This document shows, in pieces, positions 5,415 through 10,387 of a stretch of 10,387 nt of DNA; the first letter of the stretch is position 1, and each line of letters begins with the position of its first letter. The stretch is from an uncultured Clostridium sp. GTDB taxonomy: Bacteria; Bacillota_A; Clostridia; Lachnospirales; Lachnospiraceae. The notes below the pieces were generated by a model. The model did not search any database. It had not been told where the DNA came from and saw only the letters and a program-made list of their open reading frames with translations. Position numbers and translations under genes: made by a program. The stretch lies in assembly GCA_947174825.1 (NCBI GenBank), contig CAMWKN010000021.1, positions 1 through 10,387 of the forward strand, given 5' to 3'.

Positions 5415-6721
5415 CTGAATATTTGACGATGATACCCGAACTGCTCCTGTCACTGCTCCATCTTCTCATTATACGAAAATACATGAAAGTATTTTGGGGA
5501 CCGGAGAACAGGAATTTAAAAGGTTACATAGAATGGGGCATATATTATGTCTTTCTGATCATAAACAATGTCGGTTCCGTGTTCCCGCCACAACTATTAT
5601 TGTTCGGGAATGTCCTTCTGATATTTATGATCAGCTCAGCTACCCGCAAGAGAAGCGTTATGCAGCGCTGCATATTTTCCTTGTTGATATGCACGGTATG
5701 GATGCTGGTGGAAGTCATTGTCCTGATGATACTAATGTCTATCGGTTTTGATTCCAGAACGCTTCACGATGCCGGAAGTTTCATATCCAAAATGTGTATG
5801 CTGCTGTTATCAGTTATCATAAGCCACTGTATTAAGGATAACCACTATTCCGAAATTCCCCTGCTTTACTTTTTAAGTATTTTACTGATACCAGTCAGCA
5901 GCATTTATATGATGCACCATATATTCCTTATTGCGGCTGTCCATAACGAGTATATGATATTCTCTGCCACAGCGAGTTTCCTGCTGCTTGTGGTAAACTA
6001 TGTTATCTTTGAAGTCTACGACTGGATCAGCCGGAACGCTGAACTGCGTGAGCAAAACCGCCTATATGCACAGCAACTGGATCTTTGCAGCCAGCAGGCG
6101 GAAGAACGGGAAAGCCTCTATCTTGAGAACCGCAGAATCCGGCATGATTTGAAAAATCATCTTTCCGGGCTTCTTGGAATGGTTCAGGCAGGGCAGACCA
6201 ACGAGGCAGAGAGATACATAATGCAGATGTTAGATGTCACCACCGGAGAACGCCCGGAGGAAGTTTCCCGCAGCGGTAACATAGTTGTGGATTCCTTAAT
6301 CAATAATGCATATGCCGCAGCGCAAAAAGATAATATACAGTTTAATGTCAATGTCCTTGTACCAGCTTCCCTTCCATTTGAAAGCGGACATTTAGCCATC
6401 GTTTTAGGGAACTTACTGGAAAACGCACTGGAAGCCTGCCGGGATATTCCGGGCGAAAAAGGATTTATATGCCTTGATATTTCTTATGCCAAAGACATCT
6501 TTCAGCTTTGCATAAAAAATAACTATCAGGAAAAGCGGAAAAAGGATAATATCGGGCATTATCTAACTACAAAAGCCGATAACATATATCACGGTCTTGG
6601 ACTTTCATCCATAAACCATGCCGTTGTAAATTATCATGGACAAATGAATATAACGGACAATGACAATATATTTCAGGTCATTGTCGTCATGTATGGTTCA
6701 TATTCAGAGAAAGCCGGATAA
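5411..6721 (+). CDS. agrC: AgrC-like membrane histidine kinase
   Basis: A 436-residue sensor kinase. The first 205 residues are about six or seven hydrophobic segments forming the membrane sensor domain for the cyclic peptide. A coiled linker follows (about 207-240, rich in E, Q and R), then the HPK10-type H-box RRIRHDLKNHL with His245 as the phosphorylated residue. The GHKL ATPase has the N-box GNLLENALEA (333-342) and the G-box HGLGLSSI (394-401). The ATG overlaps the agrA stop (ATGA), giving tight co-translation. It should pass phosphate to Asp59 of the AgrA-like protein on binding the AgrD-derived signal. The sensor half diverges fast in this family, so the ligand cannot be read from sequence. 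Confidence 0.87.
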   Translation: MTEYLTMIPELLLSLLHLLIIRKYMKVFWGPENRNLKGYIEWGIYYVFLIINNVGSVFPPQLLLFGNVLLIFMISSATRKRSVMQRCIFSLLICTVWMLVEVIVLMILMSIGFDSRTLHDAGSFISKMCMLLLSVIISHCIKDNHYSEIPLLYFLSILLIPVSSIYMMHHIFLIAAVHNEYMIFSATASFLLLVVNYVIFEVYDWISRNAELREQNRLYAQQLDLCSQQAEERESLYLENRRIRHDLKNHLSGLLGMVQAGQTNEAERYIMQMLDVTTGERPEEVSRSGNIVVDSLINNAYAAAQKDNIQFNVNVLVPASLPFESGHLAIVLGNLLENALEACRDIPGEKGFICLDISYAKDIFQLCIKNNYQEKRKKDNIGHYLTTKADNIYHGLGLSSINHAVVNYHGQMNITDNDNIFQVIVVMYGSYSEKAG

Positions 6722-6758
6722 CATATGGAGTGACTTCAAATTCTAAAAAGGAGCTGTC

Positions 6759-7328
6759 ATGGAACATTTAGCAAAAAAATTAGCAGATTACATATATGAA
6801 AAAGAAATCATTACTGAAGAATTTGTTGAGATCTACCAGTACGGTTTTCAATGCTTTTTGGAGCTGTCTGCAAGTACTATATGCAGCATTATAATAGCCC
6901 TGTTTCTTGGTATGCTGCCTGAATGCCTTTTCTTTTTCCTGCTTTTTATCCCTATGCGCTCCTACGGCGGCGGCTTACATATGAAAACATATTTTGCCTG
7001 TTTTATAGGCTCCTGTTTCATACTCACATCTTCCCTGTTGGCAGTACAATATTTAACAATACCCATTCCGATCTCTTTTGCACTGTATCTGTTTGCTGCC
7101 ACACTGATTCTGCTCGTCGGTCCAGTTGACCATCCAAATCGGGAAGTAGATGCGCAGGAAAACCGCACATTCATTAAGAGAACTTATTTCACGATGCTTG
7201 TTAGCTTTTTATTGGCTTTATTTTTCATCTTCACTCAAAACACAAGGTATATGCTTCTTCAAGCAATCGTATTTGTTTTTATCTCTGCTACTTCCCTCAT
7301 CGGACGCCTGATATACAAACAGACTTAA
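6759..7328 (+). CDS. agrB: AgrB-like pheromone-processing membrane protease
   Basis: A 189-residue integral membrane protein with about four to six hydrophobic segments. RSYGGGLHMKTYFAC (67-81) is the AgrB active site: His74 and Cys81, spaced as His77 and Cys84 of Staphylococcus aureus AgrB. The enzyme cuts the C-terminal tail of AgrD and closes the thiolactone ring through a Cys81 acyl intermediate. AAGGAG precedes the ATG, 37 bases after agrC. No agrD follows; the probable substrate is the divergent peptide at 3912-4058. The stop codon overlaps the stop of the convergent gene at 7325 by sharing TTAA. Confidence 0.9.
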   Translation: MEHLAKKLADYIYEKEIITEEFVEIYQYGFQCFLELSASTICSIIIALFLGMLPECLFFFLLFIPMRSYGGGLHMKTYFACFIGSCFILTSSLLAVQYLTIPIPISFALYLFAATLILLVGPVDHPNREVDAQENRTFIKRTYFTMLVSFLLALFFIFTQNTRYMLLQAIVFVFISATSLIGRLIYKQT

Positions 7329-7693
7329 CTTTCTTTTTGTAAGACAGCCTGTATTTTATCCTGCCAGATTAGAATATCCTGCTTATATTGATCCCGCAGG
7401 CTGTCCGGCAGCTCATCATCGAGCTTGCAAATATCATCATAATCTTTTCGTGGCAGCAATTCCCTATTTTCATAAAACCACTGCCAGCGCCAGTTACGCA
7501 GTAAACTTTCCGCCATGCCCTCCGGCGAGGAAAAAATTTCATCAACTATCATTGACAGGTTCTGTCCTTCCTCTTTGCTTAACAGACCAACCAAAGACAC
7601 ATAGCCCACCTGATAGATATACGCAATATGGTAATCCTTCGATTTTTCGAGGACATCCGAAAAAAGACTTATCAGTTCTTTATATTTATCCAT
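7325..7693 (-). CDS. Hypothetical protein, 122 aa
   Basis: A soluble-looking, mostly helical protein that is strongly acidic overall. It has no Cys and no signal or membrane segment. It opens MDKYKELISLFSDVLEKSK, carries AYIYQVGYVSLVGLL (24-38) and a Trp-rich segment NWRWQWFYENRELL, and ends in a charged helix. I do not recognise the family. AAGGAG lies about six to eight bases before the ATG, and a perfect TATAAT on the minus strand at 7763-7768 may be its -10 box, so it is probably expressed alone. It converges on agrB with overlapping stops and leaves no room for a terminator between them. Confidence 0.75.
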   Translation of the reverse strand: MDKYKELISLFSDVLEKSKDYHIAYIYQVGYVSLVGLLSKEEGQNLSMIVDEIFSSPEGMAESLLRNWRWQWFYENRELLPRKDYDDICKLDDELPDSLRDQYKQDILIWQDKIQAVLQKES

Positions 7694-7913
7694 TTCTCAT
7701 TCTCCTTGGACTAACACTAATGCAGAAATGTGTGCGATCCACATTTCCCGAAAATATAAGTTATTATACCTTACTGCATTTATACAAACAGTTTAATCGT
7801 TGTGTAAACCTATATGCATAATTTTTTTGCATACACATTAATCATAGCAGAAAATCATATCAACTACATTGCCTTTGCAGAAAACGGCTTAATATTGCAG
7901 AAAAAGGAAACAT
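7694..7913. other. Intergenic region with spaced GCAGAAAA repeats
   Basis: This 220-base AT-rich gap holds the promoter region of the 122-residue gene (minus-strand TATAAT at 7763-7768; the -35 match is poor). GCAGAAAA occurs three times, at 7847, 7877 and 7897, with spacings of 30 and 20 bases, and GCAGAAAT occurs at 7722. TATGC (7813-7817) and GCATA (7829-7833) flank a T-run. No reading frame with a ribosome site is evident. Confidence 0.4.
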
Positions 7914-9071
7914 CTACAATCCTTCTTCCACGCTCCGCACCCATTCCCTTACTTTTTCAACAAGTTCCTGTTTCCTTTCAAAATGCAGGTAATGCCCACC
8001 ATCCAGCCGCAGCATTTCACTCTTATCCGTTTCTGTAATTACTTCCCGGTGCAACGTCTCCCATGTTTCCAGCAGCTCACAGTTATCCCCCGAAACGAAT
8101 TGCAATACTGGGACTGTTTCAGGAAATTTCATATCCCTTACAGACTCCAGACTATCCTCCATATGCCCTATTTCATTCATAATATCTTTGCTGTATGCAT
8201 AATCCATAGACAAAATGCGGAATACTTCCAACTCCCTACCTGAATATGAATAAGAAGTATCTGCATAGATTGCGTTTTCAGGATGCCCTATGGAACATAA
8301 CCGGGTAATCCCTAACACATTTGTTGCCTTCTGGAAATACGCTGATAGCTTATTCAATGCTACCATGCTGATCGGGAGCGGCTCTTCATCAGACTGTTTG
8401 GGAACAGACGGCTCAATCCCTATAAAGCCCTTTACTTCCTGCGGATAGACATTCGCCCAGTACAGGGAATACAACCCGGAGAGCGAATGCGGCATTAAAT
8501 AATACTGATTGCAGCCTAACTTTTGGGTACACTCATGCAGTTCTTCCACGACAACGCTGATTTCCCGTTCCGTTCCAACCCTGTCAGATAGCCCATATCC
8601 AAACGGTTCTATGGTAATAACCCTGAAATCTTCTGACAGTTCTTCCGCCAGCGGAAGAAACTCCAGGACAGGCGAAGGCGACCCCCAGCCGGGCAGCAAT
8701 ATGATTGTTGTTTCGTTATCCTCTCCCTTTATATCTACCACCATATTATGCCCATTCACTTCAATAACCGTTCCATATGCAGCTTCAATTTTGGACTGTT
8801 CTGCCTTCTTGCAGATAAAATTCCAAATCATCAATACTGCAATAGCTCCCAATAAAATCAAACCTGCCCATTTCATAATTTTGAATATCTTTTTTCTCAT
8901 GTTCCTTTCCTCCTTCTCTTTTACACTATGTCTTGGCGTACATTCAATCTCTGAAAATACAATCTTCTTGATTCTGTCATTGTTGGTTGCATTTCTGACT
9001 TCCCCGTTCCCTTCAATCAACTCTGAAGCATTATCAAGCATATCACTAATCCTAATCTGCATTGCTTCCAT
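7914..9071 (-). CDS. Membrane alpha/beta hydrolase with anti-sigma-like N-terminus
   Basis: A 385-residue open frame. Residues 1-57 are soluble and charged and look like the cytoplasmic start of a transmembrane anti-sigma factor (MLDNASELIE, DRIKKIVFSEIE). One hydrophobic segment (about 66-86) follows, then an alpha/beta hydrolase that would lie outside the cell. Its oxyanion loop is LPGWGS (126-131), the nucleophile Ser196 is in PHSLSG, the acid is likely Asp329 in VSGDN and the base His360 in DGGHYLHF. PHSLSG departs from the usual GHSxGG. The frame starts 20 bases inside the sigma gene, as anti-sigma genes often do; Met4 (9062) is an equal alternative. An excellent ribosome site precedes an in-frame ATG at 8900 (Met58), so the hydrolase may be made alone as 328 residues starting MRKKIFKIMKW. 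The substrate is unknown. Confidence 0.75.
   Translation of the reverse strand: MEAMQIRISDMLDNASELIEGNGEVRNATNNDRIKKIVFSEIECTPRHSVKEKEERNMRKKIFKIMKWAGLILLGAIAVLMIWNFICKKAEQSKIEAAYGTVIEVNGHNMVVDIKGEDNETTIILLPGWGSPSPVLEFLPLAEELSEDFRVITIEPFGYGLSDRVGTEREISVVVEELHECTQKLGCNQYYLMPHSLSGLYSLYWANVYPQEVKGFIGIEPSVPKQSDEEPLPISMVALNKLSAYFQKATNVLGITRLCSIGHPENAIYADTSYSYSGRELEVFRILSMDYAYSKDIMNEIGHMEDSLESVRDMKFPETVPVLQFVSGDNCELLETWETLHREVITETDKSEMLRLDGGHYLHFERKQELVEKVREWVRSVEEGL
8909..8915 (-). promoter_or_regulatory. Internal ribosome site for the hydrolase (ATG at 8900)
   Basis: AAGGAGG on the minus strand ends eight bases before the in-frame ATG at 8900, the best-spaced ribosome site in the right half of the window. 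In the longer frame these bases encode Lys-Glu-Glu. It argues that an independent 328-residue hydrolase is produced, either instead of or as well as the longer form. Confidence 0.65.
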
Positions 9072-9612
9072 ATCCCTCTTTGATCAGAAATTTTTTTAGC
9101 ACCTCTCTTCCACGCCGCAGTCTGGTTTTCACTGTCTGAGGATTCATCTGAAGCTCCTGCGCAATCTCATTCACTTTTTTGTACTGGTAGTAATACGCAA
9201 CAAAAATCTTCCAGTCTAACGGCTTCAACTGTTCTAAAATTTTTGCAATAATTCTCTGCTGTTCTCTTTGGACAATTAGCTGTTCCACGCTGTTATCAAT
9301 TACCAGAATATCATCCATCAACTGTAGATTCTGTACTTTGGCAGTTCTCAACCAGTCTTTTGCTTTATTCCTTGCAATGACTGCTATGTATGCCTTTATG
9401 CTGCTATATTCTTCATAATTGATCCTTTCAACCGTATTCCACAATGAAATAAATGTGTCTGCAACCACCTCCTCTACATCTTCTTTTGTTCCCTTTGAGC
9501 TTAATAGGTTTCTGACAATAGCAGTAATATAAGCGCCATACAAATCAATTATTTCTTCAAATGCCTTTTCATCCCTGTTCCGTAATCTCTTTAGTATGCT
9601 CTTTTCGTCCAT
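9052..9612 (-). CDS. ECF-type RNA polymerase sigma factor
   Basis: A 186-residue sigma-70-family protein. Region 2 spans about 16-90, with EEIIDLYGAYITAIV and EDVEEVVADTFISLWN, then IKAYIAVIARNKAKDWLR for -10 recognition. Region 4 spans about 130-180, with LKPLDWKIFVAYYYQYKK and the helix-turn-helix VNEIAQELQMNPQTVKTRLR for -35 recognition. Region 3 is absent, as in ECF factors. The frame extends to a GTG at 9675, but an ECF-type promoter lies at 9648-9674, so the ATG at 9612 (MDEKSILKRL, preceded by AGGA and GGAGGA) is the likely start. The 3' end overlaps the next gene, whose N-terminus resembles an anti-sigma factor. Together they look like a membrane-signal circuit. Confidence 0.85.
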   Translation of the reverse strand: MDEKSILKRLRNRDEKAFEEIIDLYGAYITAIVRNLLSSKGTKEDVEEVVADTFISLWNTVERINYEEYSSIKAYIAVIARNKAKDWLRTAKVQNLQLMDDILVIDNSVEQLIVQREQQRIIAKILEQLKPLDWKIFVAYYYQYKKVNEIAQELQMNPQTVKTRLRRGREVLKKFLIKEGYGSNAD

Positions 9613-9647
9613 TCCTCCAAATCCTATCTGCTCAAATTTTTCATCAA

Positions 9648-9674
9648 TACGGTGCTTGTAAGAATTTGGTTTCA
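9648..9674 (-). promoter_or_regulatory. ECF-type autoregulatory promoter
   Basis: On the minus strand, TGAAAC (9674-9669) and CGTA (9651-9648) are separated by 17 bases. This is close to the Bacillus SigW/SigM-type consensus, TGAAAC with 16-17 bases then CGT. The start point would be near 9641, leaving about 29 bases before the sigma ATG. It probably lets the sigma factor switch on its own operon. Confidence 0.62.
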
Positions 9675-9684
9675 CTTTTTAGGC

Positions 9685-9726
9685 AAAAAAACAAAAAGGC
9701 GCATAAAATTCCTACACACCTTTTCG
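9685..9726 (-). terminator. Terminator after the XRE gene
   Basis: Read on the minus strand, CGAAAAGGTGT pairs with GCGCCTTTTTG (11 bp including G-U pairs) around a 13-base loop, followed by seven T (9691-9685). It lies 14 bases past the XRE stop and separates that gene from the ECF promoter, so the sigma operon is an independent unit. Confidence 0.75.
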
Positions 9727-9740
9727 TCCTTTTTCACTTA

Positions 9741-10073
9741 CTAAAAGAGCTTGTCCAAACCAAATGACATTTCTTCAAGCATATGTAATAAATATTCCTG
9801 TTGCTTTTCACTTTTACTGTTTAAGATATTCAGAATACGTTCTGTTATGGGAATTTGATTTAGATTTTCATACATGAGATATGATAGGGGAACATCCAAT
9901 GCATCTGCTATTCTCATAAAATTTTCTAACGACATTGTTCTGCTCCCATGCTCGATCCGCTTTATAGAATCAACTGAAAGCTCTGCTTTCTCTGCTAGTT
10001 CAAATTGAGTTAAATTTTGCTTTTTCCGGTATAATTTCACGTTATCGGCAATAGTATATTTTATATCCTTCAT
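9741..10073 (-). CDS. XRE-family transcriptional regulator
   Basis: A 110-residue protein. The helix-turn-helix (about residues 7-65) includes NVKLYRKKQNLTQFELAEKA, with SVDSIKRIEHGSRTMSLENF around the recognition helix and ADALDVPLSYLM closing it. The C-terminal 35 residues (TERILNILNSKSEKQQEYLL onward) are a short helical tail, and the same tail survives in the remnant at 3613-3815. I preferred ATG at 10073 because GGAG lies nine bases before it; ATG at 10088 adds five residues (MENQK) but has no ribosome site. A TTGCTG-17-TATACG promoter and a 12-bp palindrome lie upstream, suggesting self-repression. Its targets are unknown. Confidence 0.83.
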   Translation of the reverse strand: MKDIKYTIADNVKLYRKKQNLTQFELAEKAELSVDSIKRIEHGSRTMSLENFMRIADALDVPLSYLMYENLNQIPITERILNILNSKSEKQQEYLLHMLEEMSFGLDKLF

Positions 10074-10141
10074 TTTCTGATTCTCCATTCTTTATATTTA
10101 TTTTTGAAATGAAGAATCTGCAGGCGGTCCTCTTTTCGACT

Positions 10142-10174
10142 TTCGTATATGTATATCCTGATTAATCAGCAATT
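10142..10174 (-). promoter_or_regulatory. Candidate XRE promoter with palindromic operator
   Basis: On the minus strand, TTGCTG and TATACG are separated by 17 bases. The perfect 12-bp palindrome CTGATTAATCAG (10158-10169) overlaps the -35 box and spacer. This is where a repressor would sit, and the XRE gene just downstream is the obvious candidate. The -35 is weak (3 of 6 bases). Confidence 0.4.
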
Positions 10175-10288
10175 TTCGACAGTAACAAAAAAAGAGTACA
10201 CCGCACCGACCTGCCATGTCGATTTGGGTACTCGTAAGCTGCTGTATTCAGTTTGAAGGAATATATTGTACTGGATTGCCCATTTCAT
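10166..10288 (-). CDS. Short leader-peptide ORF, tet(M)-type leader-like
   Basis: A 40-codon frame beginning MKWAIQYNIF, continuing TEYSSLRVPKSTWQVGAVYS and ending VENC. AGGGG lies four bases before this ATG and nine before a second, out-of-frame ATG at 10283 (MGNPVQYIPSN, 11 residues). The frame runs through the hairpin at 10185-10234, as leader peptides at attenuators do. From memory, TEYSSLRVPKSTWQV resembles the leader upstream of tet(M) in Tn916-type elements; I could not check this. No tetracycline-resistance gene follows; the next gene is the XRE regulator. It is probably a leftover leader of a lost or moved resistance gene. Confidence 0.45.
   Translation of the reverse strand: MKWAIQYNIFLQTEYSSLRVPKSTWQVGAVYSFFVTVENC
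10185..10234 (-). terminator. Attenuator-type terminator within the leader ORF
   Basis: On the minus strand, GAGTACCC pairs with GGTGTACTC (one bulge), with an inner CGAC/GTCG stem, followed directly by seven T. It is a strong factor-independent terminator inside the short leader frame, consistent with transcription attenuation. Confidence 0.75.
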
Positions 10289-10344
10289 ATATCCCCTATA
10301 TACAAATCTTTGTAAAAAATATATCATCAAAATTTATGGCATAA

Positions 10345-10382
10345 AAATATACACCTAACAACAGCTAAATGTTATCAGGTGT
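10345..10382 (-). terminator. Terminator of a minus-strand gene beyond the right end
   Basis: On the minus strand, ACACCTGATAACA pairs over 13 bp with TGTTGTTAGGTGT (G-U pairs included) around TTTAGC, followed by ATATTTTTA. The G-U pairs become A-C mismatches on the other strand, so it should act leftward only. No gene is visible between it and the leader ORF. Confidence 0.6.
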
Positions 10383-10387
10383 AATCT

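Noticed and set aside
7814..8038. Plus-strand frame overlapping the hydrolase 3' end
   Set aside because: There is no ribosome site or domain, and it overlaps a convincing gene.
8509..9099. 196-residue plus-strand frame antisense to the hydrolase
   Set aside because: It is a Ser/Ile-rich shadow; the minus-strand frame has a complete catalytic triad and good ribosome sites.

Overview
The window looks like an accessory stretch of a low-GC Firmicutes chromosome or integrative element, most likely a gut Lachnospiraceae/Clostridia relative. The evidence is the AT-rich coding, strong AGGAGG Shine-Dalgarno sites, HPK10-type agr quorum-sensing genes, XRE regulators and a CXXX-type radical SAM peptide cluster. 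The species is not named by anything I can see.

Left third (about 1-3480, minus strand): a peptide-modification (RiPP) operon. From a promoter near 3448-3475 it reads (i) a 710-residue protein joining a radical SAM/SPASM enzyme to a 'CXXX repeat peptide maturase' domain, (ii) a 90-residue protein resembling the 'CXXX repeat peptide modification system protein', and (iii) four small Cys-rich precursor peptides of 46, 54, 49 and 53 residues. All four precursors start MFT and carry six cysteines at exactly every third residue, mostly as C-x-G units. A terminator hairpin follows at 1-41.

Middle (about 3613-7330): the remnant of an XRE regulator, then an agr-type quorum-sensing locus. A 48-residue AgrD-like prepeptide runs left. 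Diverging from it, a plus-strand operon runs XRE regulator, AgrA-like LytTR response regulator, AgrC-like histidine kinase and AgrB-like processing protease. The reading frames overlap or nearly abut. AgrB and AgrD would make and export a cyclic thiolactone, AgrC would sense it and AgrA would act on DNA. The XRE protein is an extra regulator inside the same operon. What the circuit controls is not shown; the peptide operon next door is only a positional candidate.

Right third (about 7325-10088, minus strand): an unrecognised 122-residue protein convergent with agrB, then an ECF sigma factor followed by an overlapping frame. That frame begins like a cytoplasmic anti-sigma segment, crosses the membrane once and continues into an alpha/beta hydrolase. 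An ECF-type promoter (TGAAAC-17-CGTA) lies directly before the sigma gene and suggests autoregulation. An intact XRE regulator related to the remnant at 3613-3815 lies upstream and has its own terminator.

Right end (10166-10387, minus strand): a terminator for a gene outside the window, then a 40-codon leader ORF ending across a strong hairpin plus T-tract. This looks like an attenuator and, from memory, like the leader of tet(M)-type ribosomal protection genes, but no resistance gene follows. This suggests a rearranged mobile element.
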